Shown: positions 43,923 to 52,984 of the stretch, in pieces
How the letters are laid out: every line of letters starts with the position of its first letter
Position numbering within the stretch: position 1 is the first letter of the stretch
DNA from: Planococcus circulans
GTDB taxonomy: Bacteria; Bacillota; Bacilli; Bacillales_A; Planococcaceae
Assembly: GCF_020023385.1 (NCBI RefSeq)
Contig: NZ_JAIQCL010000003.1
Span: 182,971 to 246,970 of the forward strand
Reading direction: 5' to 3'
Length of the DNA stretch: 64,000 nucleotides
Position numbers and translations under genes: made by a program
The notes under the pieces: generated by a model
Database searches by the model: none
What the model was told of the DNA's origin: nothing
What the model saw: the letters and a program-made list of their open reading frames with translations, nothing else

Positions 43923-43956
43923 AAATAAACGGGGTTCATCAGAAAGGGGATACGAA

Positions 43957-45228
43957 ATGAAGAAAACATTGTGCTTTTCGATTTTGTTGCTTCTGCTTTC
44001 GACGTTATTAGCTGCATGTAATTCAGGTGAAGAACAAAGTGCCAACGCAGATGGAAAAGTTGAAATCGACTTTTTCCACAGATGGCCGAACGAACCTAGA
44101 AAATCCTTCTACGACGAAAAAGTCAAAGAGTACATGGAGCAGAACCCGGATGTTCACATCAACGTGGATTATGTCCTGAATGACGCTTACAAAGAAAAGG
44201 TCCGTGTTTTAGTATCGAGTGATGAGCTGCCGGATATCTTTACTGCCTGGTCAGATTCATTCGCAGAAAACCTGGTTTCTTCTGAGCGCATCATGCCACT
44301 GAATGAAGTCATTCAAGAAGACGAGGAATGGTCAACGAAAATCATCGATTCCCAGTTCGGCGGATTCACTTTTGACGACACGACGTATGGCGTTCCCTTT
44401 ACTGTAGACGGCAAAGCATTCTTCTATAATAAAGCGGCCTTTGAAGAAAATAATATCGAAATTCCAAAAACCTATGACGAGTTGATTGCAGCGCTCGACA
44501 AGCTTCAAAGTGCGGGCTATGAACAGCCGTTGGTGGAAGGGTTGACCAACACATGGGCGATTTCGCATTACCTCGGCACAATCTTTGAACGAGTTGTGGA
44601 TCCGGCGGTATTGGAAAAAGACTATAACGAAGAAACAGCAGAATTTACGGATCAAGGATACATTCAAGGCCTTGAAATGTTTGAAGAATTGACAGGCTAT
44701 ATGGGAGACGTTTCCACTGCAATCGATCACGAAGCGGCACGCAATATGTTTGCTGCCGGTGAAGTACCTGTCTTGTACATGCAGTTCGCGGAAATCAAAA
44801 TGGTCGAGGAAGCGGGAGATGTGGAATTTGGATTCTTTGACTTTCCGGAAGTTGAAGGTGCAGCAGGCGATCCGACAGCACTTACAGGGGCACCAGAAGG
44901 ATGGATGGTCAGCAAGAACGCCCCAGAAGAAACCATCGATTTCCTGAAATTCCTGACTTCAGAAGAAACGGCGGCTGAATTCACGAAAACAGATGGCCAA
45001 CTGAACGCTATTGAAGGCGCAGTGACCGAAGAGAACGTCAATCCAACAAGTCTTGAAGCGTATGAACTAATCACCAATGCTTCTTCGACAGCGCCATGGT
45101 TTGACAATGCAGTTAACATCAATGTAGCAGACGTCTTCATGCGTGGAGGGCAAAGCTTGGCTACAGGGCAGGCAACGCCTGAGGATATTTTAAAAGAAGC
45201 GCAGCAGGAAGCAGCAAACCAGAAATAG
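43957..45228 (+). CDS. frlO: Fructosamine-binding lipoprotein FrlO
   Basis: A 423-aa solute-binding protein with signal peptide and lipobox LLAACNSG. Typical blocks are DFFHRWPNEPRKSF, DIFTAWSDSFAENL, YGVPFTVDGKAFFYNKAAF and the C-terminal TAEFTKTDGQLNAIEG. GAAAGGGG precedes the ATG. Situated between frlB and the permease genes, it should bind fructosamines or alpha-glycated amino acids. A hairpin lies between this gene and frlN. Confidence 0.9.
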   Translation: MKKTLCFSILLLLLSTLLAACNSGEEQSANADGKVEIDFFHRWPNEPRKSFYDEKVKEYMEQNPDVHINVDYVLNDAYKEKVRVLVSSDELPDIFTAWSDSFAENLVSSERIMPLNEVIQEDEEWSTKIIDSQFGGFTFDDTTYGVPFTVDGKAFFYNKAAFEENNIEIPKTYDELIAALDKLQSAGYEQPLVEGLTNTWAISHYLGTIFERVVDPAVLEKDYNEETAEFTDQGYIQGLEMFEELTGYMGDVSTAIDHEAARNMFAAGEVPVLYMQFAEIKMVEEAGDVEFGFFDFPEVEGAAGDPTALTGAPEGWMVSKNAPEETIDFLKFLTSEETAAEFTKTDGQLNAIEGAVTEENVNPTSLEAYELITNASSTAPWFDNAVNINVADVFMRGGQSLATGQATPEDILKEAQQEAANQK

Positions 45229-45246
45229 CAGCAGTGCAGAACTGGA

Positions 45247-45280
45247 TAAGTCCTAATGTTCAGTTGAATATTAGGACTTA
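45247..45280 (+). terminator. Intercistronic hairpin between frlO and frlN
   Basis: TAAGTCCTAAT and ATTAGGACTTA form a perfect 11-bp stem with a 12-base loop. There is no strong U tract, so it is more likely a stabiliser than a full stop. Confidence 0.65.
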
Positions 45281-45303
45281 TTAAAATGAAAGAAGGTGCA
45301 CGT

Positions 45304-46188
45304 ATGATAGCAAGAAGAAACCGCATGATCCCAGCCTTATTCATATTGCCCAGTCTCTTGTTCTTGGGAATCTTCATCTACATTCCACTGGTCCAAAACT
45401 TCTATAACAGCTTTTTTGACTTTAGCGTGTTTTCCCCGACGAAAGAATATGTTGGGTTCTCGGCTTTTGAGCAGCTGTTTGCTGATAAAGTCGTCATGAC
45501 AGCTTTCATCAACAATATCAAATACGCAATCATCTCGGTGATTTTTCAGGTAGCATTCGCGCTGGTCCTTGCTACGATACTTGAAGATAAGTTGTTCCGG
45601 CGGATTGCACCGATGTTGCGGATCATTTACTTTATCCCAGTCATGATTTCGATTTCGGTTATCGCCTTGTTGTTCAATTTTATTTACAATCCTCAAATGG
45701 GTCTTTTAAATAGCTTTTTGGAGCTGGTCGGTTTGGAAAGTCTGGCCTTGCCTTGGTTGGGAAATGCGACGACTTCGATTTATGCAGTTATAGCGATGTC
45801 GCAATGGCAAAGCATCGGATTCATTACCATGCTGTTCATCGTAGCGATCCAGAAAATTCCTAAAGAGCTTTATGAGGCGGCCAATATAGACGGTGCCGGT
45901 AAGATACGGCAGTTTTTCAATATTACCGTCCCCCAAGTGAAAGAAGCCCTGTTCGTCAACATGCTGATTACTATCACAGGAGCCATGCTCGTTTTCAACG
46001 AACCGTACATACTCACTAATGGCGGTCCGGGTACGAGTTCGATGACATTGTCGGTGTACATGTACCAGCAAGGATTTTTCAAAGACAATATGGGTTATGC
46101 ATCGGCTGTCGCCACATTGATCTTCGTCGTGACTGCGATATTCGCCCTTATCCAAATCAAGGTCTCGGGAACCGGAAAGGATGAGTAG
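45304..46188 (+). CDS. frlN: Fructosamine ABC transporter permease FrlN
   Basis: A 294-aa MalF-type permease with six predicted helices and the EAA loop YEAANIDGAGKIRQF. The ATG at 45304 is preferred over 45286 because AGAAGGTG (45292-45299) lies just before it. It overlaps or abuts frlM. The start MIARRNRMIPALFILPSLLF is typical of the family. Confidence 0.88.
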   Translation: MIARRNRMIPALFILPSLLFLGIFIYIPLVQNFYNSFFDFSVFSPTKEYVGFSAFEQLFADKVVMTAFINNIKYAIISVIFQVAFALVLATILEDKLFRRIAPMLRIIYFIPVMISISVIALLFNFIYNPQMGLLNSFLELVGLESLALPWLGNATTSIYAVIAMSQWQSIGFITMLFIVAIQKIPKELYEAANIDGAGKIRQFFNITVPQVKEALFVNMLITITGAMLVFNEPYILTNGGPGTSSMTLSVYMYQQGFFKDNMGYASAVATLIFVVTAIFALIQIKVSGTGKDE

Positions 46189-46189
46189 G

Positions 46190-47116
46190 ATGACAAAAAC
46201 AAATGAAAATATTAAAGCCGATCTGTTCACCTCAGATACGCAAATCAAAAAAGCCCGTTTAGCTAAAATGGACAAAACGACCAGAAGAACAAATCTGCAG
46301 GGCAAAATTTCGAAAAACATAATTCTTCTCGGCCTGCTTTTGTTTGCTTTTGTCATCCTCTATCCACTTTTTTGGATGGTAGTTTCTTCGATGAAAAGTT
46401 ATGATGAAATCTATAACAATGTATGGGGGTTGCCGTCCGTTTGGCATTTTGAAAATTACGCGACAGCCTGGTCGATGGGAATCTCGGGCTATTTCTTCAA
46501 CAGCCTATTCGTTACCTTGGTTACGATTGTCCTCGTCGTCCTGATTGGTTCGATGGCAGCGTTTACACTGTCCCGCTACAAATCGAGATGGATTGATGTG
46601 GCGTTGATCTTCACCATCGGCGGCATCATGATGAATCCACAGGTAGCGCTCATTCCATTGTTTGAAATGCTGACTTGGATGAATTTGATCAATACGCATT
46701 GGGCATTGATCTTAACGTATGTAGCTTACCGGCTGCCGTTGACGATCATCCTGATACGCGCATTCTTCCTGAGCATTCCAAGAGAACTGGAAGAATCGGC
46801 AATCATCGATGGCTGCAGTGAATTTGGCATTTATGCACGAATCTACCTGCCGCTTTCGATTCCAATCATCGTGACGACAATTGTACTGACGGCATACTTT
46901 GCCTGGAATGAATTTATGTTTGCGACCGTGTTTATTGATTCGGACGTATTGAAAACAATCCCTTCAGGCTTGATGAATTTTAGGGACGCACTCAGAACTG
47001 ATTGGGGCGTATTGCTTGCAGGGATGGTGATTGCGGCAATCCCGATGGTCATCCTGCTGGTATTCCTGCAGCGGTATTTGGTCAGAGGGCTGTCGGAAGG
47101 GTCTGTTAAAGGATAA
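46190..47116 (+). CDS. frlM: Fructosamine ABC transporter permease FrlM
   Basis: A 308-aa MalG-type permease. An unusually long, hydrophilic N-terminal stretch of about 40 residues (rich in Lys, Arg and Thr) precedes the first helix. The EAA-type loop is EESAIIDGCSEFG and the C-terminus is RYLVRGLSEGSVKG. The ATG at 46190 has AAAGGA nine bases upstream; 46181 would leave no spacing. It directly follows the frlN stop codon. Confidence 0.88.
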   Translation: MTKTNENIKADLFTSDTQIKKARLAKMDKTTRRTNLQGKISKNIILLGLLLFAFVILYPLFWMVVSSMKSYDEIYNNVWGLPSVWHFENYATAWSMGISGYFFNSLFVTLVTIVLVVLIGSMAAFTLSRYKSRWIDVALIFTIGGIMMNPQVALIPLFEMLTWMNLINTHWALILTYVAYRLPLTIILIRAFFLSIPRELEESAIIDGCSEFGIYARIYLPLSIPIIVTTIVLTAYFAWNEFMFATVFIDSDVLKTIPSGLMNFRDALRTDWGVLLAGMVIAAIPMVILLVFLQRYLVRGLSEGSVKG

Positions 47117-47131
47117 GAGGAGGAATTTGGA

Positions 47132-47947
47132 ATGAAGTTGATTGCGGTTGGAGATAATGTGGTGGATTGCTATTTGGATCAAGATAAATATTACCCGGGA
47201 GGAAACTGTGTCAATGTCGCTGTCAATGCCCGGAAAAATGGCGCAGAAAAAGCCGCTTATATCGGCATCTTCGCAACCGATGACAAAGCGCAGCATATTA
47301 AATACGCTTTGCAGGAGGAAGAAATCGACTTTGGATTGTCGCGTACAGCGGAAGGCATCAGCGGCCAGCCGCGTGTAGCATTAACTGAAGATGGCGACAG
47401 AGTATTTGTAAGCGGGGCGAAAAACACAGTACAACGCATGTTGAAAATACAGCTGATCGAAGAAGATTTGGATTTCATCACTGAATTTGATGTTTGCCAC
47501 GTCAGTTGTTATTCTTCCATGGAAAGTGAATTGGAAAAGTTGGCAAAAGTGATCGACATTTCCTATGACTTCTCCAATCATCTGGAATTGGACTATATTG
47601 AAAAGGTCGCGCCCTTTATCAAATACGCTTTTTTCTCAGCAGCGGATTTGTCGGAAGAAGAGCTGAACTGGTTTATCCAAAGGCTGAAAGGCTTTGATTT
47701 TGAAGCAGCTGCCCTGACAAGAGGCAGCGAGCCTGCTTTGTTTATCAGCAAAAATACCGTGTTTGAACAGAAACTGCGGGAAATTTCTGTTGTTGACACA
47801 ATGGGAGCAGGTGATAGTTTAATCGGCGGATTTTTGGTGAATTATATAAACGGAGTAACGATGGAAGAGGCTATCGAAAAGGCAACAAAGTCAGCAGAAG
47901 TTACATGCGGGTTTTACGGTGGTTTTGGATACCCGAAGGAATTCTAA
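47132..47947 (+). CDS. frlD: Fructosamine 6-kinase FrlD (PfkB family)
   Basis: A 271-aa sugar kinase that phosphorylates imported fructosamines at C6 to make the substrate of FrlB. PfkB motifs: GDNVVDCYLD near the start, YPGGNCVNVAVNARK for sugar binding, and DTMGAGDSLIGGF, whose Asp in GAGD is the catalytic base. The enzyme is slightly shorter than ribokinase, as usual for FrlD. GAGGAGG precedes the ATG, 15 bases after frlM. Confidence 0.92.
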   Translation: MKLIAVGDNVVDCYLDQDKYYPGGNCVNVAVNARKNGAEKAAYIGIFATDDKAQHIKYALQEEEIDFGLSRTAEGISGQPRVALTEDGDRVFVSGAKNTVQRMLKIQLIEEDLDFITEFDVCHVSCYSSMESELEKLAKVIDISYDFSNHLELDYIEKVAPFIKYAFFSAADLSEEELNWFIQRLKGFDFEAAALTRGSEPALFISKNTVFEQKLREISVVDTMGAGDSLIGGFLVNYINGVTMEEAIEKATKSAEVTCGFYGGFGYPKEF

Positions 47948-48026
47948 AAAATTGTTTTCGAACTGCTCCTCATGTACAGTTAAATGACAGGAAGATTTTA
48001 ATTTTGAGTATAGGGGGAGTCTGGAT

Positions 48027-48767
48027 ATGAACCAAAACAGCGTCGATTTGGATAGTCCCATCTTATTATATGAGCAGATAAAAGCAGGCATCAAGGAATT
48101 GATCAAAACTAATAATCTAAAGCCGGGAGATAAGATTCCGAACGAGTCTGAGCTGTGCGGAATCTTTGATGTGAGCCGCATCACGATACGCAGGGCGATC
48201 AAAGAACTGAGCGAAGAAGGGGTCATTGAAGTGATTCGCGGCAAAGGTACATTCGTTCGTGCGTCCAAAAAAGACTTGCATTTATTGAACCTGAAAGGCT
48301 TTACCGAAGGTTTGTCGACCGAGGAAAACAATATTGAAAAAGAGATTCTGCACAAACGGATCATCACTGACGATGGAGAAATTGCAAAAGCTTTTTTACA
48401 TGAACAAAATGAATTTGTGGAACTTGTGCGTCTCGTAAAAGATGCAGAAGGACCGTTCAGCGTGGATTACGCTTATCTGCCGCTGAACATCTACCCTGGT
48501 ATTCAGGACCTGCTGGACGACAGCGTCTCCACTTTCGCCTTGATTCGGGAAACCTATAAAGTCCCCTTCACAAAAGTAAAAAAAGAAATTGAATATGTCC
48601 ATCCGCCGACAGAACTTTGCAAATATCTGGGCATCAATAAAACCTCTTCCGTTATCCTCGTGAAGAAACTCATTTACGGACCGGATGGGACACCTGTCCA
48701 TTACTCTAAGTACTACATGGTCGGTGAACGGGTGAAATTCTATATAGAAGCGGATTATACAGAATAA
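48027..48767 (+). CDS. frlR: GntR/HutC-family regulator FrlR
   Basis: A 246-aa regulator with N-terminal winged helix (LLYEQIKAGIKEL, NESELCGIFDVSRITIRRA, EEGVIEVIRGKGTFV) and C-terminal UTRA effector domain (about 90-240). B. subtilis FrlR (YurK) has the same build and represses the frl operon until a fructosamine phosphate binds. The 22-bp palindrome before frlB is the probable operator. AGGGGGAG precedes the ATG. It lies 79 bases after frlD and may have its own promoter in that gap as well. Confidence 0.88.
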   Translation: MNQNSVDLDSPILLYEQIKAGIKELIKTNNLKPGDKIPNESELCGIFDVSRITIRRAIKELSEEGVIEVIRGKGTFVRASKKDLHLLNLKGFTEGLSTEENNIEKEILHKRIITDDGEIAKAFLHEQNEFVELVRLVKDAEGPFSVDYAYLPLNIYPGIQDLLDDSVSTFALIRETYKVPFTKVKKEIEYVHPPTELCKYLGINKTSSVILVKKLIYGPDGTPVHYSKYYMVGERVKFYIEADYTE

Positions 48768-49166
48768 CCGGGTCCTTTAAACTGACCTTCATTATTTAAG
48801 TAATTTTAAAAGAAAAGACATAGTCTGTATGATGATGAGATGACTCGGTGGAGGTCATCTTATTTAGCTTTTATATAAAATCAATGATGAATGAATTAAA
48901 ACGGTACGACAAAGCACTGCAGAAAGCTTTCTGTGGTGCTTTTGCCATTCCTCTAATAGGCCTTGTTCCTTTGTTTCAATGCATAACAGGATTCTACAAT
49001 TGCAATCGACAATAGTAAACTTATATTTTGATATCTCCCGGTCTTAGTTTTAGGGTTATTTCCATTTGTATTCCTTTGTTGAATAAAAAAGAGTGAAATC
49101 CCGAAAATATGTCATAATAGAGTGAGTCATTAATTGAATTATCAGTAAATCGAGGAGGGAAGCCAA
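48768..49166 (+). other. Intergenic region after frlR
   Basis: No gene was recognised. It contains a first hairpin (48838-48860, arms AGATGAC and GTCATCT) that can terminate frlR, a second, stronger one at 48910-48943, and an extended -10 element TGTCATAAT near 49111-49119, which probably starts the next operon. Confidence 0.55.
48910..48943. terminator. Hairpin terminator between frlR and the DUF6366 gene
   Basis: CAAAGCACTGCAGAAA and TTTCTGTGGTGCTTTTG pair around GC with one mismatch, followed by T residues. Nothing recognisable lies between this and the first hairpin. Confidence 0.65.
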
Positions 49167-49382
49167 GTGGAATCGAGGAAAACGGCAAAAGAAAGCAGAG
49201 AGCGCTTAAGACGAAAGGAGCACAAGCGCAATCCGGGAGGTTCCTTGCGTGATGGCTTCGATCGTGGCGCCGGAAACGGCAATGTACCGGACATTGCGGG
49301 TGACATGGGCTGGAAAGGCATGCTCTTATTGATCCTTATCTTGTTTTTGGGCTATGTCCTTTATCAATTCTTCTTCAGTTAA
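49167..49382 (+). CDS. DUF6366 family small membrane protein
   Basis: A 71-aa protein starting with GTG, preceded by GAGGAGGGA. The N-terminal half is hydrophilic and basic (ESRERLRRKEHKRNPGGSL), followed by DIAGDMGWKGMLLLILIL and a C-terminal helix ending YQFFFS. This build, with the GDMGWKG block before one helix, fits DUF6366 of Bacillales. Function unknown. The next gene starts 28 bases later. Confidence 0.72.
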   Translation: MESRKTAKESRERLRRKEHKRNPGGSLRDGFDRGAGNGNVPDIAGDMGWKGMLLLILILFLGYVLYQFFFS

Positions 49383-49409
49383 AAAGAGAATATTCAAGGA
49401 GGAAATGGT

Positions 49410-49817
49410 ATGGTTTGGCTGAAAATCGGCTTGTCTCTGGTAATTCTATTCGCTGTAATGGCAGTAGTGAAATTTACTTTGAGGAAGCTCTTCAAGATTG
49501 AAAAAGAAAAAACGGAATGGTTTTCTTATAATCATATCAACAAAACCCATAAAAAAGTAGATTGGGTTGTTCGAATGCTGTCGTCGATTGTGCTGATTTT
49601 CATTTCGTACTTGGTCATCTTCAAAGAGTATTCCATCATCCTTTACATTATTCCAGTTGTGCTGCTCCTGGTAATAGACTATGTGGTAAGGGCATTTTTT
49701 GAGTGGAAATACTCGGATCACCCGAAGCAGGCGATCTTGACGATCGGGGAGATGGTGGTGTTTGCAACGGCACTGGCTTTGACCATTCAGTATGATTTGC
49801 TGAATCTGGGCTATTGA
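49410..49817 (+). CDS. DUF4181 family membrane protein
   Basis: A 135-aa protein with four predicted helices. The segment between the first two (LRKLFKIEKEKTEWFSYNHI, NKTHKKVDW) and DYVVRAFFEWKYSDHPKQ match DUF4181 in pattern. Function unknown. AAGGAGG precedes the ATG; it is co-transcribed with the DUF6366 gene and ends at a terminator shared with the convergent efflux gene. Confidence 0.8.
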   Translation: MVWLKIGLSLVILFAVMAVVKFTLRKLFKIEKEKTEWFSYNHINKTHKKVDWVVRMLSSIVLIFISYLVIFKEYSIILYIIPVVLLLVIDYVVRAFFEWKYSDHPKQAILTIGEMVVFATALALTIQYDLLNLGY

Positions 49818-49865
49818 AAGATTGTTCTACAGCGGAAGACGTTGCTGCGAATACAATAAAATCTA

Positions 49866-49902
49866 AAAACACACCAGCCCTGTTAACGGACTGGTGTGTT
49901 TT
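49866..49902. terminator. Bidirectional terminator
   Basis: AAAACACACCAG and CTGGTGTGTTTT form the stem, with an inner CC/GG pairing. It is shared by the DUF4181 and MFS genes. Confidence 0.88.
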
Positions 49903-49905
49903 ACT

Positions 49906-51315
49906 TTATTCAGCTACAGTACGGTTGTTTCTGATGAACAAGGAACCGATCAACCCAATGGCCGCAGCCGTTAATACTGCATAAAACGCGGTATGGGTGC
50001 CGGATGCCAAAAACTCTGCAGGATTGGCGGCTCCGAATTCAGCAATATAGCTGTTTTGCCCGGCTGTGAACAAGGTGATGGCAATCGCCGTACCGGCAGC
50101 CCCTGCAACCTGTGTCAGGGTATTCATAGCGGCCGAACCGTCTGCGTACAGTTTCGCCGGCAGCTGATTCATCGCATGGGTCTGTGCAGGCATGATGGTC
50201 ATCGAAATCCCTAAGAACAGCACACAAAGAGCGGCGATGACTTGCCAAACCGGTGTCGTGGACGAAAGGATCACAAGGAAGACGATGGCTCCCACTGTGA
50301 TGAAGGAAAACCCGAGACGTGTAAAGATGCGGGCGCCCACCCGGTCAAAATTGGAACCGACAATCGGTGCCATGATGATATTCAATAGATTGGCTGGGAA
50401 CATCAATAAGCCGGCGGCAATCGATGTATAAGCCAGGACACTCTTCAAGTAGATGGGAATCAGGATCGCCACGGACAGAATGACGAAAAGGGTAAGGAAC
50501 ATCAGCAAGGTGCCGAGTGCGAACATCGGGTACTTGAACACACGCAGGTCGACCATCGGCTGCGGCATCTTCAACTGACGGATGATGAACAGTCCCAATG
50601 CGGCTGCACCAACTACGAGCGGAGCCCATACATTCGGCTCTGTGAACGGCGTTTCGGCCAATGTCGATAAGGAGTAGATGATGCCCCCGAAAGCGATGGT
50701 GGAAAGCAGCAACGAGCCGATATCAATTTGGGGCTTGGATATATCCGAGACGTTTTCCATGCTCAAGGCGCCGATCATCAGCACGAGATTCAAGACGACC
50801 ATGACCCAGAAGATATAATGCCAGCTGCTGGCACTGATGATCAATCCGCTGAATGTTGGACCTAACGCCGGACCCGCTGTAATGACCAGGCCGACAATCC
50901 CCATCACCGATCCGCGTTTTTGGATCGGGAAAATCAGCAGGACCACACTGAACATGAGCGGCAGGAAAATTCCTGTGCCGACAGCTTGGACTAAGCGGCC
51001 GATCAGCAGTACAGAGAAACTTGGCGAAAGTGCCGCAAGCATGGCACCCAGGGAAGAAATGAGCAATGCCGCGACCACCAATTGCCGGGTTGAAAACCAA
51101 CGGACCAGATAGGCGGATAAGGGAACCAAAATAGCTAGCACCAGTAAATAGCCTGTCGTCAGCCATTGCGCTTTGCCGGCGCTGATGGCGAAGTCTTCCA
51201 TAATATTGGTCAACGCCATATTCAATGCCGTTTCCCCAAATAACCCGATAAACGAGCCAAGCATCAGAATAGCTGCCATCGTTTTCGGTTTTTTTACTTG
51301 TACATGAGATTTCAT
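49906..51315 (-). CDS. MFS multidrug efflux transporter, DHA2/EmrB-QacA type (LmrB-like)
   Basis: A 469-aa integral membrane protein with about 14 helices, the length and layout of the DHA2 drug:H+ antiporter family. Motif A is weak, motif C is GLVITAGPALGPTFSGLI, and the block WLTTGYLLVLAILVPLSAYL is typical of LmrB/EmrB proteins. The nearest B. subtilis relative by eye is LmrB (lincomycin resistance), but drug range cannot be read from sequence. A hairpin lies in its leader. Together with the VmlR-like gene at 21199 it could widen resistance to lincosamides; they are not linked. Confidence 0.87.
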   Translation of the reverse strand: MKSHVQVKKPKTMAAILMLGSFIGLFGETALNMALTNIMEDFAISAGKAQWLTTGYLLVLAILVPLSAYLVRWFSTRQLVVAALLISSLGAMLAALSPSFSVLLIGRLVQAVGTGIFLPLMFSVVLLIFPIQKRGSVMGIVGLVITAGPALGPTFSGLIISASSWHYIFWVMVVLNLVLMIGALSMENVSDISKPQIDIGSLLLSTIAFGGIIYSLSTLAETPFTEPNVWAPLVVGAAALGLFIIRQLKMPQPMVDLRVFKYPMFALGTLLMFLTLFVILSVAILIPIYLKSVLAYTSIAAGLLMFPANLLNIIMAPIVGSNFDRVGARIFTRLGFSFITVGAIVFLVILSSTTPVWQVIAALCVLFLGISMTIMPAQTHAMNQLPAKLYADGSAAMNTLTQVAGAAGTAIAITLFTAGQNSYIAEFGAANPAEFLASGTHTAFYAVLTAAAIGLIGSLFIRNNRTVAE

Positions 51316-51347
51316 AAATCGATTTCCTTCTATCTATATGTAATTTT

Positions 51348-51417
51348 GACTTGCCGGCTTTCTCCAAAAGCCGTTGAGTCACTTTGCAACTATACAAAAA
51401 CTCTTCTAAGAACTCAA
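51348..51417 (-). promoter_or_regulatory. Promoter and leader hairpin of the MFS gene
   Basis: On the minus strand TTGAGT (51417-51412) and TATAGT (51394-51389) have a 17-base spacer. Just after the start point lies a hairpin (51380-51348) with arms GACTCAACGGCTTT and AAAGCCGGCAAGTC, broken by small bulges. It may regulate expression or protect the mRNA end. Confidence 0.65.
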
Positions 51418-51811
51418 TACTATTCAAGCGATATTTGGAATGATTATGGAAATTCGGACACAATTTCTTCCAAAAAGAGCCTGCAAATGAGAGGTCTGAA
51501 ATGATTTGGAACAACTAAATAAAAATAAAAACGCTTCTATCCAGTGTGCATGGCGCGAGAGTGATTTGGCATTTGCAAGAAACCCTTGCTGCCGTAAGGG
51601 CTAGAACCCGATTTTGAAATGTGCTACCAAAAATCATTAAAATTCAATAGTTTATTTGGCCATATATTAAATATAAAAACCTTCCGTAATGGCATTTGCA
51701 AGAAAGTATTACGTCGTTAAACCTTTATCAGCATATAAATGCGGAAACAAAAAACTATTTATGGATATTTTTAGTATAATTTTTTAATGGGGAAATGAAA
51801 GGAAGATACCG
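51418..51811. other. Intergenic region with a 16-bp direct repeat
   Basis: No gene was recognised. TGGCATTTGCAAGAAA occurs at 51567-51582 and 51690-51705, 123 bases apart, with a CCGTAA near each copy. A local hairpin (CCCTTGC...GTAAGGG) follows copy one. TATAAT at 51775-51780 may serve the next gene. Confidence 0.55.
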
Positions 51812-52273
51812 ATGAAATACCTGATAAACGAAGACCACTGGGATTTGGATGGTTACGAAGAGCAAAAAGAAAAGCTTTTAGACAGGTTTAATCAAGAGAC
51901 AGCAACTTTCTTAAAGAATAATTCATTTCATGACGGCAAGGTCGTATCGATCAATATATTGAATCAGGAGAACGAAGAGGTGAAAGATCCGACGGCTATA
52001 AAAATGGTGATCGAGCACTATAGCGGAGGAACTTATGAAATTCAATGGACGCATGTCCGAAAGTTCTTCATGGACTATGACATCACCCGAAATGTATTCG
52101 AAGACGCTCCGCATAAAATCGTGTTTGGCGGCAGGCGGGGTCTTGATGAATGGGGCTATGATGAACTTCTTCCATTAAGCAAAAAGAAACTCCAGCATGA
52201 GATTCTTTTGTTTTCCCGGACGACTATTGTAATCCATTGCTCAAACGTGAAAATCAGAAAAATTAAAGCATAA
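51812..52273 (+). CDS. Hypothetical protein, 153 aa
   Basis: A soluble protein without signal peptide or helix. It has an N-terminal acidic part (MKYLINEDHWDLDGYEEQK), the segment NSFHDGKVVSINILNQ, and a middle rich in aromatic residues (YSGGTYEIQWTHVRKFF). FHDGKV followed by alternating hydrophobic residues recalls small immunity-type DUFs in Bacillales, but no family was recognised with confidence. AAAGGAAG precedes the ATG. It leads a row of small genes on the same strand. Confidence 0.6.
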   Translation: MKYLINEDHWDLDGYEEQKEKLLDRFNQETATFLKNNSFHDGKVVSINILNQENEEVKDPTAIKMVIEHYSGGTYEIQWTHVRKFFMDYDITRNVFEDAPHKIVFGGRRGLDEWGYDELLPLSKKKLQHEILLFSRTTIVIHCSNVKIRKIKA

Positions 52274-52323
52274 GTGCAACTTCATCCTAACTAATCCGTA
52301 GTTAAGAGAAGGGGGTTTTCATC

Positions 52324-52569
52324 TTGGCGCTTTTTGCTCATACGACGACACGGTATGTACTTTGGTCTTTTATTATTTTCTTATTGCATTTAACCGGCTC
52401 ACTCACTATTTTCACATTGCTGATCATTTCTCTTCTATTAGTTTGGAGCAACTATTTTTTCGAGAAGGCTGGAAAAGAAAAAGAACTTGAAAATAAACTG
52501 TTTGAGTGGCTGTGGCTTCCGATTTTAGTCGGAACGGTAGCTTTCGTTTTATATCATTACGTTTTTTAG
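52324..52569 (+). CDS. Small membrane protein, 81 aa
   Basis: Starts with TTG after AAGGGGG. Three hydrophobic segments (about 12-24, 27-42 and 65-81), separated by a charged stretch EKAGKEKELENK. No known family recognised. It lies 50 bases after the 153-aa gene and 60 before the 30-aa gene, so it probably belongs to the same transcript. Confidence 0.6.
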   Translation: MALFAHTTTRYVLWSFIIFLLHLTGSLTIFTLLIISLLLVWSNYFFEKAGKEKELENKLFEWLWLPILVGTVAFVLYHYVF

Positions 52570-52629
52570 AAGACTACATAGAACCATCTGGAGAAGCTGG
52601 AATAGGAGCGGATGGAAGGAGGATGCAAT

Positions 52630-52722
52630 TTGCTTAATATAGGAGACATAATTTATACTTTACTGTTTTTTATAGCGGTAGTTTTCATTTTTTCATTAGT
52701 GAAAAAGAAAATGTCGAGGTGA
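52630..52722 (+). CDS. 30-aa single-helix membrane peptide (DUF4083-like)
   Basis: Codons from TTG at 52630 to TGA at 52720 give LNIGDIIYTLLFFIAVVF and then a basic end (LVKKKMSR). AAGGAGG lies 5-11 bases upstream. The NIGDII opening followed by one helix resembles DUF4083 of Bacillus. The next gene starts 7 bases after it. Below most gene-caller limits, so it is easily missed. Confidence 0.6.
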   Translation: MLNIGDIIYTLLFFIAVVFIFSLVKKKMSR

Positions 52723-52728
52723 TGGAGC

Positions 52729-52944
52729 TTGGATAAGAAAATTTTAAAATCCTTATTGCTGATTTTGGGGATTTCTTCGGCTCTTGTGTGCATCGGAATC
52801 AGTATTTATATGTATAAGAATCCATTAGCTGCAAACGGCCAGTTTTTAACACAGATACCCTTTGTGCTGATTATAACTACACTTGTTTCAAGCATCGCGT
52901 TCAATCGGTTAAGAAAAAACGATAGCAAAATCCACTTGAAGTAA
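52729..52944 (+). CDS. Small two-helix membrane protein, 71 aa
   Basis: TTG start, preceded by GAGGTGATGGAG. Helix one is about residues 8-27 (LLLILGISSALVCIGISIYMY), shown here by its span; helix two is about 42-58. The tail RLRKNDSKIHLK is basic, placing both ends probably inside. No family recognised; probably co-transcribed with the 30-aa peptide gene. Confidence 0.55.
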   Translation: MDKKILKSLLLILGISSALVCIGISIYMYKNPLAANGQFLTQIPFVLIITTLVSSIAFNRLRKNDSKIHLK

Positions 52945-52984
52945 ATGAAGTGATTTTCCAGAACAGACACAGGAGGCGATGACA

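Noticed and set aside
50723..51514. Minus-strand 263-codon frame overlapping the MFS gene
   Set aside because: It is in another frame of the same strand as the efflux gene, which has clear membrane helices and family motifs.
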